Source of the DNA: CAVVYW01 sp963752605
GTDB lineage: Bacteria > Actinomycetota > Thermoleophilia > Solirubrobacterales > 70-9
Assembly (NCBI GenBank): GCA_963752605.1
Contig: CAVVYW010000006.1
Span: 124,001 to 188,000 of the forward strand
Direction: 5' to 3'
Length of the DNA stretch: 64,000 bases
The position numbers and the translations under genes are program-made. The notes beneath the pieces were generated by a model. The model was not told the origin of the DNA, searched no databases, and saw only the letters and a list, made by a program, of their open reading frames with translations. Positions 9,178-17,987 of this stretch are shown one piece after another (position 1 is the stretch's first letter; the number at the start of each line of letters is the position of its first letter).

Positions 9178-9978
9178 CTAGCCGCGCCCGCGGGCGTCGA
9201 CCGCGCCCGGGTCGGGCGTGGTCGCCGGCAGGCCCTCGCGCAGGGAGCGGAGGACGCCGCGGCGCCCCTTCTCCTCCAGGTCCACATACATCGCGCGGAC
9301 CCGGTCGAAGACCTGGTTCGCCACCTGCTGCTGCTCCTCGCGGCTCGGGTTCGCCTTGACCGGGAAGGAGAGCGGCTCTCCGTACTGGATCGTCACCTTC
9401 GGGAAGCGGAGCCGCTTCCAGGCGCGCGCGTGAGCCGAGCCGTGGATCGCCACGGGCACCACCGGGGCGCCCGACTCGAGCGCGACCTTGCCGACGCCGC
9501 GCTTGGGCTCGCCAAGATCGCCGGTGCGCGAGCGGCCACCCTCGGCGTACATCAGGACCGTGCCGCCGCGGGCAAGGATCATCTCCGCCGTCTCGAAGGC
9601 CTTCTGGTCGTCGTAGCCTCGGCGGACGGGGAAGACGCCGCCGTTGCGGAACACCCACTTGACGAATGGGTGGCTGTAGAGCTGCGACTTGGCCATGAAC
9701 TGGACCCTCCGGCGGAGGTAGACCGCGGCGAAGAAGTGGTCCATCTGGCTGAAGTGGTTGGGGGTCAGGATCACCTGACCCGTCAGGGGCACGTTCTCGA
9801 CGCCGATCGCCCGCGCCCGGTACATCGCGATGGTCGGGCCTGTGAGGAGGACTTTCACCAGGTCGTACGCGTAGCCCGCGCCGTTCCGCGCCGTCTCGTG
9901 GAGCTCGTCGAAGGCCTCCGGGGGCCTTGGATCCTTGTAGACCTGCGGCTTCATGTCGCGGGGATTGACCTTGGGCAT
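9178..9978 (-). CDS. plsC: 1-acyl-sn-glycerol-3-phosphate acyltransferase
   Basis: A 266-residue PlsC-family acyltransferase. It transfers a fatty acyl chain to lysophosphatidic acid or a related lysolipid at the membrane. The catalytic H(x)4D motif occurs as NHFSQMD (about residues 74-80). A second block FPVRRG and a third EGGRS (in place of the commoner EGTRS) bind glycerol phosphate. One hydrophobic segment near the N-terminus (KVLLTGPTIAMY) would anchor it. The frame ends at 9178 with a Pro/Ala-rich tail. The gene lies 69 nt downstream of glpK on the same strand, which makes a glycerol-to-phospholipid link plausible. Actinobacteria carry several PlsC paralogues, so the exact acceptor is uncertain. 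Confidence 0.88.
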   Translation of the reverse strand: MPKVNPRDMKPQVYKDPRPPEAFDELHETARNGAGYAYDLVKVLLTGPTIAMYRARAIGVENVPLTGQVILTPNHFSQMDHFFAAVYLRRRVQFMAKSQLYSHPFVKWVFRNGGVFPVRRGYDDQKAFETAEMILARGGTVLMYAEGGRSRTGDLGEPKRGVGKVALESGAPVVPVAIHGSAHARAWKRLRFPKVTIQYGEPLSFPVKANPSREEQQQVANQVFDRVRAMYVDLEEKGRRGVLRSLREGLPATTPDPGAVDARGRG

Positions 9979-9984
9979 GACAGA

Positions 9985-10002
9985 GCACCGGATGACCGGT
10001 GC
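9985..10002. repeat. 7-bp inverted repeat between glpK and plsC
   Basis: GCACCGG and CCGGTGC are separated by ATGA, 7-24 nt upstream of the plsC start. No T tract follows, so it is a weak terminator candidate at best; it could also be an operator or mRNA hairpin. Confidence 0.35.
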
Positions 10003-10046
10003 GTGTTGATTTCTACCCGCTTTCTACGCACGGGTTACGCACCGGA

Positions 10047-11499
10047 TCACTCGCGCGCCCACTTCATCGAGCGCTCGAGCGCCTCGCGCCAGCGTCCGAG
10101 GAGTGCCTCCCGCTCGCCGTCCGTCATGGCCGGCTCGAACCGCGCGCGCTCGTGCCACATCTCGCGCACCTGCTCCGCGCTCCACAGCTCGGTTGCGATG
10201 CCGGCGAGGTAGGCGGCGCCGAGGGCGGTCGTCTCGGCGACCTCCGGCACGATCACCGGCGCGCCCAGGACGTCCGCCTGGAACTGCATCAGCCAGTTGT
10301 TGGCGACTGCCCCCCCGTCCGCCTTCAGCGAGGGGACCCGCTCGCCGGACGCCGCCTCCTGCGCCTGGACCGCGTCAACGGTCTGGTATGCGATGGACTC
10401 GAGGGCCGCCCGCGCGAGGTGGGCCCGGCCCGAGCCGCGGGTCAGCCCGACGATCGTCCCGCGGGCATATGGGTCCCAGTGGGGGGAGCCGAGCCCCGTC
10501 AGCGCCGGCACGAAGTAGACGCCGTCGTTGGACTCGAGCGACTCGGCCAGAGCCTGGGTCTCGCCCGCCTCGGAGATGATCCCGAGCCCGTCGCGCAGCC
10601 ACTGAACCGCGGCGCCGGTGATGAAGACGGCCGCCTCGAGGGCATAGATGACCTCACCGCCGAGGCCCCAGGCGACCGTGGTCAACAGCCCCTCCCCCGG
10701 CTCGGCCGCCTCGGTGCCGGTATTGAGCAGGACGAAGCTACCGGTCCCGTAGGTGTTCTTCGCCTCACCTGGCGAGTGGCACGCCTGGCCGAACAGGGCC
10801 GCCTGCTGGTCGCCCGCGATCCCCGCAACCGGGACCTCGCCGCCGAACTCGCCGGTGCTGCCGTAGACCTCGGAGGATGGGGCCGGCTCGGGCAGGCTCG
10901 CCGGATCCACGCCGAGCAGCTCGCAGAGGTCCGGGTCCCAGCGCAGGCCTCGGATGTCGAACAGCATCGTCCGGGATGCGTTCGAGTAGTCCGTCAGGTG
11001 CCGGCCCGTGAGCTTGAAGGCGATCCAGGAGTCGATGGTCCCGAAGACCACACCGTCGGGAAGTTCGGCATTGCGGAGCAGCCACTCGATCTTGGTCCCG
11101 GAGAAGTAGGGATCGATGACCAGGCCGGTGCGCTCGCGGACCAGGCTCTCGTGTCCCGGCTTCTCGCAGCTCGTCGCATCGAGCCGCCGTCCGGCGGTCC
11201 TGCCAGACCAGCGCGCGGTGCACGGGCTCGCCGGTCTTCGGGTCCCAGGCCACAACGGTCTCGCGCTGGTTGGTGATGCCGATGCCCTTCAGGGCGCCGC
11301 CCTCCACCCCCGCGTCGCCGAGCGCCCCGGCCGCGACCTTCCGGGTCACCTCCCAGATCTCGGTGGCGTCGTGCTCGACCCAGCCCGGCTTCGGGAAGTG
11401 CTGCTCGAACTCGCTGTAGGAGCGCCCGAGCTCCCGCCCGTCCTCGCCGAAGACGATGCAGGTCGTCCCCGTCGTGCCCTGGTCGATCGCGAGGATCAT
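10047..11499 (-). CDS. glpK: Glycerol kinase (frameshifted)
   Basis: Glycerol kinase of the FGGY family, phosphorylating glycerol to glycerol 3-phosphate with ATP. The N-terminal part begins with the phosphate-binding DQGTTGT and carries NQRETVV and VWQDRRT. The C-terminal part has PYFSGTKIEWLL, GTGSFVLLNTG and GLGSPHWDP. The two parts are in different frames: one extra base near 11154 interrupts the reading after CDELREAG. Removing it gives about 483 continuous residues, close to the usual 490-500. The whole span is 3n+1 long, as expected for one inserted base. The next minus-strand gene is plsC, so glycerol could feed phospholipid synthesis. No glpF or glpD is nearby. Confidence 0.85.
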
Positions 11500-11511
11500 C
11501 GCGGCGGCAGG

Positions 11512-12216
11512 CTATCCGCCACCGCGACGCGCCCGCGCCGCGCGGCGGATGTCGCGTAGCTGCCGGGCTCGGTGAATGAAGCCGCCGAGCGTGCGATGGG
11601 TGGCGCGATGGGAGAGCGGCAGCTCTATCTCCTGCACCCGGCGCCCGGCCCGCATGGCGTCGACGGTCATGCCCAGCTCCATTCCGAAACCGTCCGCGAA
11701 CGGAAGGAGGCCCCGCAAGGTCGAGGCCCGCATCGCCCTCTGCCCGGAAATGGGTGCCTCGGCCTGAAAGCCGCAGAGCTCCTCGATCTCCCGCCGCGCG
11801 TAATTCAGGGCGATGCCGAACCCTCCGCCCTCGCTCCGGGCGAACCTCGCCACGGCGAGGTCGCAGTCGCCGCGCTCGACGGCCTCGATCAGCGCGACCA
11901 GCTCCCGAGCACTCGCGCCTAGGTCGGAATCGCACAGCAGCACGATCGGGTCCCCGTCGAGATCGCTCAGCAGCGCCTCGGCGGCGGCGGTGACGTTGCC
12001 ACCCTTGCCGTGCGAGCGCCCGCGGCGCACCACCCAGGCGCCGTGCCGCATGGCGGTCTCCTGTGTGCCGTCGGTGGACGCGTCGTCGGCGACGATCAGC
12101 CGGGCGCCGGGCAGGGCCTCAGCGAGGGCGTCGAGGGTCGCGCCGACCCTGTCCGCCTCGTTGTGAGCCGCCGCGATCGCGACGCGCCCGTCCTTGTCGG
12201 CCTCTTGCCGCTGCAC
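11512..12216 (-). CDS. Family 2 glycosyltransferase
   Basis: About 234 residues with a GT-A fold: an N-terminal VAIAAAHNEADR strand/loop, the nucleotide-binding ADDASTDGT segment and a DxD-type metal motif CDSDLG near residue 105. It resembles the dolichyl-phosphate-mannose-synthase or glucosyl-3-phosphoglycerate-synthase-like branch of GT2. No transmembrane helix is present, so it would be cytosolic or peripheral. The GTG at 12216 is preferred because the longer frame (start 12258) would overlap the divergent gene starting at 12238. It is followed 12 nt later by glpK on the same strand. Sugar donor and acceptor are unknown. Confidence 0.75.
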   Translation of the reverse strand: MQRQEADKDGRVAIAAAHNEADRVGATLDALAEALPGARLIVADDASTDGTQETAMRHGAWVVRRGRSHGKGGNVTAAAEALLSDLDGDPIVLLCDSDLGASARELVALIEAVERGDCDLAVARFARSEGGGFGIALNYARREIEELCGFQAEAPISGQRAMRASTLRGLLPFADGFGMELGMTVDAMRAGRRVQEIELPLSHRATHRTLGGFIHRARQLRDIRRAARARRGGG

Positions 12217-12237
12217 CGGCGGATATTGTGCCCCGCC

Positions 12238-12450
12238 GTGGCCGATATCGAGGCGCACATCACCGGCACCGTCTGGAAGATCGAGGTCAAGGTCGGCGAC
12301 GACGTGTCAGAGGGCGACACCGTCGTCATCCTCGAGTCCATGAAGATGGAGATGCCCGTCGAGGCCGAGGACGACGGCAAGGTCACCGAGATCAAATGCG
12401 AGGAGGGCCAGTCGGTCTCCGAGGGCGACGTGCTGGTCGTCTTGGAGTGA
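12238..12450 (+). CDS. Stand-alone biotinyl/lipoyl attachment domain protein
   Basis: A 70-residue protein consisting only of a biotin carrier domain. The acceptor lysine lies in ESMKMEMPV, the hallmark of biotinylated carboxyl carriers; the surrounding VKVGDDVSEGD and CEEGQSVSEGD halves form the two-fold barrel. It could be the carrier subunit of an acyl-CoA carboxylase or a carboxyltransferase whose other subunits are elsewhere. The GTG start at 12238 is the first after the divergent glycosyltransferase. Its stop overlaps the GTG start of the enoyl-CoA hydratase by 4 nt (GTGA), so the two are translationally coupled. A complete biotin pathway lies 8 kb downstream. Confidence 0.85.
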   Translation: MADIEAHITGTVWKIEVKVGDDVSEGDTVVILESMKMEMPVEAEDDGKVTEIKCEEGQSVSEGDVLVVLE

Positions 12451-13253
12451 CCGAGGAGCTCGCCGGCGGGAAGTTGCGGCTCGACTATCCGGCCGAGGCC
12501 GTCGCCCGGTTGACGCTCGACCGTCCGGACGCCCGCAACGCCCTGGATCAGGAGCTGCTCGACGGTCTCGCCGAGGCCATGCCGAAGCTCGACTCGGGCA
12601 TCGAGACCCGCTGCGTGCTGATCACCGGGGAGGGCAAGGCGTTCTCGGCCGGCTACGACATCGCGGCGATCCCGGCGGAGAGCTTCGAGCGCGACGCCGA
12701 GGCGCTGGTCGCCCATCCGTTCCATGCATCCCTCGAGGCGGTGGCCGGGCACCCCTGGCCGGTGGTCGCCGCGGTCAACGGCCACGCCCTCGGCGGCGGC
12801 CTGGAGCTGACGCTCGCCTGCGACCTGCGCATCTGTGCCGAGGGCGCCAAGCTCGGCATGCCGCCGGCCAAGCTCGGGCTGATCTACGGGCACACGGGGC
12901 TGCAACGCTTCATCGACGCCGTCGGGGTGCCCCGCACGAAGGAGCTGTTCCTGACGGGGCGGAACCTCGACGCGGAGCGGGCCGGCGAGATCGGCCTCGT
13001 CAACTGGGTCGTCTCGGACTCTGAGCTGGAGGCCGCGTCGGTCGAGCTGGCCGCCGAGATTGCCGCCAACGCCCCGCTCTCGATGAAGGGCAACAAGCAC
13101 GCAATCGACAGGCTCAACTCCTACCGCCGCCTCACCGACGAGGACGAACGCGAGCTGATCGAGCTGCGCGAATCCTGCTTCGGCTCCGAGGACTTCCGCG
13201 AGGGGATCGCGGCCTTCGCCGAGAAGCGAAAGCCGACCTGGAAGGGGCGCTAG
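12447..13253 (+). CDS. Enoyl-CoA hydratase/isomerase family protein
   Basis: A 268-residue crotonase-fold protein. The oxyanion-hole segments SAGYDI and GHALGGGLEL are present, together with ACDLRIC and the AKLGMPPAKLGL strand typical of the family. One of the two usual glutamates is in GGGLELT. At the second position the sequence is KLGLIYGHTG, so the Glu expected of a true hydratase (as in PEVxLG) is missing. The reaction may therefore be isomerization, decarboxylation or another crotonase reaction. The start is the GTG at 12447 overlapping the biotinyl-domain stop. Coupling to a biotin carrier suggests acyl-CoA carboxylation or decarboxylation, for instance methylmalonyl-CoA handling; that is inference. 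Confidence 0.85.
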   Translation: MTEELAGGKLRLDYPAEAVARLTLDRPDARNALDQELLDGLAEAMPKLDSGIETRCVLITGEGKAFSAGYDIAAIPAESFERDAEALVAHPFHASLEAVAGHPWPVVAAVNGHALGGGLELTLACDLRICAEGAKLGMPPAKLGLIYGHTGLQRFIDAVGVPRTKELFLTGRNLDAERAGEIGLVNWVVSDSELEAASVELAAEIAANAPLSMKGNKHAIDRLNSYRRLTDEDERELIELRESCFGSEDFREGIAAFAEKRKPTWKGR

Positions 13254-13264
13254 GGTCCGAGGTC

Positions 13265-13549
13265 ATGGAAGCCCCGAGCGAAGAGGAGCTTCGCAAGGAG
13301 GCGGTCGCGAGCCTCAAGCGCAAGCGCGCCTTCAAGCAGAGCGCCCTGACCTATGTGCTCGTGAACATCCTGCTCGTGGTCATCTGGGCGGTCGACGGGA
13401 CCGACAACTTCTTCTGGCCGATCTTCGTGATCGCCGGCTGGGGGACGTTCCTCGCCATCCAGGCCTGGGGCGCCTACGGGCACAGCGAGGACATCGGCGA
13501 GGACGAGATCTCCAGCGAGATGAACCGCATGCGTGGCGGGAGCGGCTAG
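13265..13549 (+). CDS. 2TM domain-containing protein
   Basis: A 94-residue membrane protein with a basic N-terminal helix (KRKRAFKQ), two hydrophobic helices (about residues 27-45 and 50-68) and an acidic tail. This matches the 2TM domain family found alone or at the N-terminus of sensor kinases. Function unknown. It is 11 nt after the enoyl-CoA hydratase and its stop overlaps that of the convergent MMPL gene. Confidence 0.75.
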   Translation: MEAPSEEELRKEAVASLKRKRAFKQSALTYVLVNILLVVIWAVDGTDNFFWPIFVIAGWGTFLAIQAWGAYGHSEDIGEDEISSEMNRMRGGSG

Positions 13550-15735
13550 CCGCCCGGGGCGGGCTCGGGCCCCGGCTCGACGCCGGTGTCCTCGCGCAGG
13601 GCGCCGCCCGCCTGGGGCGTGGACGGCCACCAGATCCTGTCGCCGATCAGCTCAACGGCCGCCGGGACCATGATCGTCCGCACGATGAAGGTGTCCAGCA
13701 GGATGCCGAGCGCGACCATGAGGCCGAGATCGAACGTGAAGGTGACCGGCAGGGTCATCAGCACCGAGAAGGTGCCGGCGAGGATGATCCCGGCGCTGGT
13801 GATCACCGGGCCGGTGGCCGCGAGCGCGCGCAGCATTCCCTCGCGGGTCCCGTGCTGGCGCGCCTCCTCGCGCACCCGGGCCATCAGGAAGATCGTGTAG
13901 TCGATCCCCAGGGAGACCAGGAAGATGAAGGCGAACGTCGGAATCGAGGCGTCGAGGCCGGCATCGCCCACCACGTAGCGAATGAACAGGATCGAGATCC
14001 CCAGCGTCGCAACGAAGGAGAGGATCACGCTCGCGATCAGCACCAGTGGCGCGATCACCGCCCGCAGCAGGATCGTGAGGATGACGAAGATCACCAGCAG
14101 CGCCAGGGGCGCGATGAGACGGAAGTCGCTCTCCACGGCCTTGTCGAAGTCGTAGTTGATCGCCGTCGAGCCGCCCACCAGGGCGGTGACCCCCGGTCCG
14201 ACATCCCCGACCGCGTCACGCAGCGGAGGAACGATGTCGAGCGAGGACGATTTAAGGGGGTCGTCTTCGAGAATGACGTCGACCGAGGCCCTGGTCATGT
14301 CCTCCGAGACGAGCCCGGTGGGAATGGCGGTCGCGACCCCGTCCACCCCCTCGATCTTGGTGAGCGCCTCCCGCACGTCGGCCCGCGAGACCGAGCCCTC
14401 CTCGTTCGTGACGATGACGGTCATCGGCGCCACGCTTCCCGCCGGGAACGCCTCCTCGACTATCTCGAAGCCCTCGACGGCGTCGACCTCCTTCTTGAAG
14501 AAGGAGGTGATCGAGTAGTCCACCTTCCAGGCGAGCAGCCCGAACGCTCCCGCGGCGAAGGCGATCACCGTCACCATCAGGGCCTGCGCTGGTGCCTGCA
14601 GCACCCTGTCGCCGACCCGCCGCCAGACCCCGGCGCGCCGCTGGAGGGCATGGTCGGGGTCGTAGGCGACCGCGCCCGAGCGGGGCCAGAAGCCCTTGCG
14701 TCCGAAGATCGTGAGCACCGCGGGCAAGAGGGTGAGGCCGGCGATGAATGCGCAGGCCACGCCGATCGCGGCCACGGGACCGAGGGTGCTCGTATTGCGG
14801 GAGTCGGCCACGGTCAGCACGAGCATGGCCAGCGCGACCGTCAACCCGGAGGCGAGGATCGCCGGCCCGGAGCGCCGCAGGGCCTGGAACATCGCCTCGT
14901 GCTTGTCCTCGACGCGATGGAGTTCCTCGCGGTAGCGCGACACCAATAAGAGGCAGTAGTCCGTGCCGACCCCGAATAAGAGGACGACGAGGATGGTCGT
15001 GCTGTTCGAGGAGACGGTGGCACCCCCCTTCGCCATCAGGTAGATGAAGCCCTGGGCGACCGTGTAGGCGAAAAAGACGACGATCAGCGGGCTCAGCGCG
15101 ACGAGGACCGCCCGGTAGATCGCGCCGAGCAGAACGAGGACGAGGATCACCGTCGCCCCGAGCAGCTTGGTGTCGATCTCGCCGAAGACCTCCTCGGCGT
15201 CGGCGCTGAAGCCGAGGTCCCCGCTGAGCAGCGCAGTCATCCCGTCGGAGGGCTCCTCCTCGATGACGTCGCGGACGGCCTTCCCCCAGTCCCCCGAAGC
15301 CTCGAAGTCGGTCGGCACCGTGAGCACCGTGGTGGCAACCGTGCCATCCTCGGAAACGAGCCCGGGTGGAGCGCCGGGCTGGAAGGGGGTCAGGGGCTCC
15401 TCCGTCAGCGGAACCTCCGGCTCCCCGTCCTCCCGCGCGATCTGGATCTTCTCGGCGTCGTCGAGGATCTTCTGCTCGTCGGCGGCGTCGAGCCCGCCCT
15501 TGTCCTGGTAGACGATCAGGCCCGTGGTGGTCTCGCCGCCGGGGAACTCTTCGTCGAGGATCCGGACCACCTCGGTGGACTCGGCGCTCTCCGGCAGGAA
15601 CGAGACGGTGTCGTCCTGGGTCTCGTCCGCAAGCTTCCCGCCGAGCGGGGCCATGACCGCAAAGGCGACGATCCAGAAGGCGATCACCACCCACTTGGAG
15701 CGTCGTCCGGTTACCAGGGATGCCAGCGTGCCCAA
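13546..15735 (-). CDS. MMPL family RND transporter
   Basis: A 729-residue RND-type exporter of the MMPL/YdfJ group, with two repeats of one helix, a large periplasmic-type loop and five helices. The conserved intramembrane signatures GTDYCLLLVSRYREE (first half) and GIDYTIFLMARVREE (second half) carry the Asp-Tyr pairs used for proton translocation. Likely substrates are lipids or hydrophobic compounds exported across the membrane. The TTG start at 15735 has a good ribosome binding site (AGGAGG) 4 nt upstream. It stands alone on the minus strand and is divergent from the sigma factor gene. Confidence 0.9.
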   Translation of the reverse strand: MGTLASLVTGRRSKWVVIAFWIVAFAVMAPLGGKLADETQDDTVSFLPESAESTEVVRILDEEFPGGETTTGLIVYQDKGGLDAADEQKILDDAEKIQIAREDGEPEVPLTEEPLTPFQPGAPPGLVSEDGTVATTVLTVPTDFEASGDWGKAVRDVIEEEPSDGMTALLSGDLGFSADAEEVFGEIDTKLLGATVILVLVLLGAIYRAVLVALSPLIVVFFAYTVAQGFIYLMAKGGATVSSNSTTILVVLLFGVGTDYCLLLVSRYREELHRVEDKHEAMFQALRRSGPAILASGLTVALAMLVLTVADSRNTSTLGPVAAIGVACAFIAGLTLLPAVLTIFGRKGFWPRSGAVAYDPDHALQRRAGVWRRVGDRVLQAPAQALMVTVIAFAAGAFGLLAWKVDYSITSFFKKEVDAVEGFEIVEEAFPAGSVAPMTVIVTNEEGSVSRADVREALTKIEGVDGVATAIPTGLVSEDMTRASVDVILEDDPLKSSSLDIVPPLRDAVGDVGPGVTALVGGSTAINYDFDKAVESDFRLIAPLALLVIFVILTILLRAVIAPLVLIASVILSFVATLGISILFIRYVVGDAGLDASIPTFAFIFLVSLGIDYTIFLMARVREEARQHGTREGMLRALAATGPVITSAGIILAGTFSVLMTLPVTFTFDLGLMVALGILLDTFIVRTIMVPAAVELIGDRIWWPSTPQAGGALREDTGVEPGPEPAPGG

Positions 15736-15831
15736 GAGACCTCCTGTCGATGGCAGGCGGAGGGCGGCACACTAGTAATTTCCAGCGTGGGTATAGGTAC
15801 GGGAAACCACACTTGAACGGAGAAGGACACG

Positions 15832-16896
15832 ATGGAAGCCAGCGTTGAGCTTGACCAGGAGGTCATCGATCGCGTCGACGCGCTGATCGAGGGCGGCCGC
15901 GAGCGCAACTGCGTCGAGCTCTCGGAGGTGGACAACCTGGCACAGGAGGCCGGACTCACTGACGAGCAGGCCGAGCAGCTCCACGAGCGGATCGAGGCCG
16001 CGGGCCTCTCGCTCGAGGACGACTGCGGCAAGGCCGCCGAGCAGGGCGGCTACAAGAACGGCGAGCTCGCGGAGCAGACGACCGACGCCCTCCAGCTCTT
16101 CTTCAACGAGCTGCGCAAGTACCCGCTGCTGACCAAGGAAGAGGAGATCGAGCTCGCCCAGGCGGTCGAGCGCGGCGACCTCGAGGCGAAGGAGAAGCTG
16201 ATCAACTCGAACCTCCGGCTGGTCGTCTCCAACGCGCGCCGCTACATGCGCCAGGACCTGAACCTGCTCGACCTGATCCAGGAGGGGATCCTCGGCCTGA
16301 TCCGGGCGACCGAGAAGTTCGACTGGCGCAAGGGCTTCAAGTTCTCCACCTACGCCACCTTCTGGATCAGGCAGGCGATCCAGCGCGCGCTGGAGTCGAA
16401 GGAGCGGACGATCCGGATCCCCAACCAGGTGGCTCAGCGGGAGCGGAAGGTGATGAGGACCGAGCGCGAGCTGGCCGCGAAGCTCGGCCGGGATCCAACC
16501 ACCGAGGAGATCGCCGAGGCCACCGAGCTCGAGCCCGCGCAGGTCGAGGAGATCCGCGAGCTGACCCGGGTGGTCACCAGCCTCGACCGGCCCGTCGGCG
16601 ACGAGGATGGCTCCTCGCTCGGCGAGTTCGTCGAGGACGAGCGGACCGGGCCCTCCGAGGAGGTTGCGCTCAGCCTGCGGGACGAGACCCTCCGCGAGGC
16701 CGTCTACTCCCTCCCGGAGCCGGAACGTCAGGTGATCCAGCTTCGCTACGGCATCAACGGCGACGAGCCCACGCCGCTCCGCGAGGCCAGCCGGCGGCTC
16801 GAGATGAAGCAGAACGAGGTCTCCGAGCTCGAGCGCCGCGCCCTCGACCGGCTCTCGCAGCAGCGCGAGGTCGAGGCGCTCAGCGACGCCGCATAG
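15832..16896 (+). CDS. RNA polymerase sigma-70 factor, group 2-like
   Basis: A 354-residue sigma-70 factor. It has region 1.2 (LFFNELRKYPLLT, about residue 90), region 2 with the core-binding EKLINSNLRLVV and LDLIQEGILGLIRA, region 2.4 with TYATFWIRQAIQRAL, region 3, and region 4 with LPEPERQVIQLRYG. Region 4.2 is unusual: instead of the VTRERIRQIE type helix that reads the -35 element, it has EMKQNEVSELERRALDRL. The N-terminal 80 residues are acidic and differ from RpoD. This suggests an alternative, RpoD-related factor with a modified -35 preference. The start has GGAGAAGG 7-8 nt upstream. The gene is convergent with the GH3 gene with no gap. Confidence 0.88.
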   Translation: MEASVELDQEVIDRVDALIEGGRERNCVELSEVDNLAQEAGLTDEQAEQLHERIEAAGLSLEDDCGKAAEQGGYKNGELAEQTTDALQLFFNELRKYPLLTKEEEIELAQAVERGDLEAKEKLINSNLRLVVSNARRYMRQDLNLLDLIQEGILGLIRATEKFDWRKGFKFSTYATFWIRQAIQRALESKERTIRIPNQVAQRERKVMRTERELAAKLGRDPTTEEIAEATELEPAQVEEIRELTRVVTSLDRPVGDEDGSSLGEFVEDERTGPSEEVALSLRDETLREAVYSLPEPERQVIQLRYGINGDEPTPLREASRRLEMKQNEVSELERRALDRLSQQREVEALSDAA

Positions 16897-17977
16897 CTAG
16901 AGCGTCGAGCGCAGGGCGAGGATTCGGTCCACGGACCGCTCGAACTCCGCGCGGTCGAGCGTCCCGCTCTCCAGTGCGTCCCGGAGCGTCGCCGCGGCCT
17001 TCACTCCCGCATCGCAGTGGACGTAGAGCAGGATGTCGGAACCCGCTGCCGCTGCTCGCGTCGCGACCGTCGCCGGTGAGGCGCCGGCGGTGGCGCCGGG
17101 CGCCTCGAGCGAGTCGGTGATCGAGACGCCCTCGAAGCCGAGCCGCCCGCGCAGCTCGTCGGTGGCGATCGCCCGCGACTGCGAGGCCGGGAGCCCGCCT
17201 CCGCCGAGCGCCGGGTACCGCGCGGAGCTGATCATCACCAGCTTGCCCCCCGCGGCGATGAAGCGGGCGTAGGGCGCCTCGTCGATCCGTCTCAGCTTCG
17301 AGGCGCCGAGCCGGATCGTTGCGGGCCGCTTGTCGGTGTTGTCCGCGGTCGAGCCGAGGCCGGGGAAGTGCTTGGCCGTGGCCGCGACGCCGGATCGCTG
17401 AAGCCCCTCGGCGAAGGCCACGCCGGACCGGGCGACCCCTCCCGGCTTGGACGAGAAGCCGCGGTCCTGGTCGGCGATGAAGCCGCTCGGCCGCGCGACG
17501 TCGAGGACCGGCGCCAGGTCCACGTTCACCCCCGCCCTCTTCAGCGAGGCGCCGGTGGCGGCGCCCTGCGAGCGGGCGGCCTTCGGCCCCCGGGCGCCCA
17601 TCTCCTCCGCGCTGAACTTGGGCGGTCCCGGCAGCCGCTTCACCTGGCCTCCCTCCTGGTCGATCGTGATCAGCACCGGAGGGCGCAGCGGCGCGGGCCG
17701 TTGGGTGGCCTGGATCGCGGCGCTCATCCGGGCGACCTGCCCGCGGCTGCGGATGTTGTCGTCGAAGAGGATCACGCCGCCGATCTCGCCGTTGGCGATC
17801 GCGTTCAGAAGGCTGGTGGGCGCCGTGCGCCCGTCGAAGCCGCAGACGATCCGCTGGCCCGCGAGCTGGCGCGTGGTCAGCTCGGATGCCGCGTGCAGCT
17901 CGGGGGGGACCGGCTCCGGCGCTCCCGAGGGAAGCGCAACGGCCGCACAGCGCCGCCAGGAAAAGGATGCCCCGCAC
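16897..17977 (-). CDS. Glycoside hydrolase family 3, beta-hexosaminidase-like (frameshifted)
   Basis: About 359 residues, secreted or lipid-anchored. The main frame covers the GH3 barrel: TTRQLAGQRIVCGF, VILFDDNI, the DQEGGQVKRLPG substrate loop, KHFPGLGSTADNTDKRP and the nucleophile region VSITDSLEAPG. The GTG at 17977 begins a signal peptide (RGILFLAAL) in another frame; deleting one base near 17947 joins it to AAVALPSGAPEPVPPE, giving a normal signal sequence. NagZ enzymes carry a His/Asp catalytic dyad in this loop (KHFPGHGD...DSH); here those residues are missing, as in a common actinobacterial subgroup, so the activity is uncertain. It starts 11 nt after the upstream secreted protein and probably shares its transcript. 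Confidence 0.78.
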
Positions 17978-17987
17978 AACCCGGAGG

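Noticed and set aside
9985..10002. Terminator between glpK and plsC
   Set aside because: The hairpin is short and lacks a T tract on either strand.
10047..11499. glpK as a real pseudogene or two separate proteins
   Set aside because: The two frames join perfectly by removing one base, and several other genes have the same kind of break, so assembly error is simpler.
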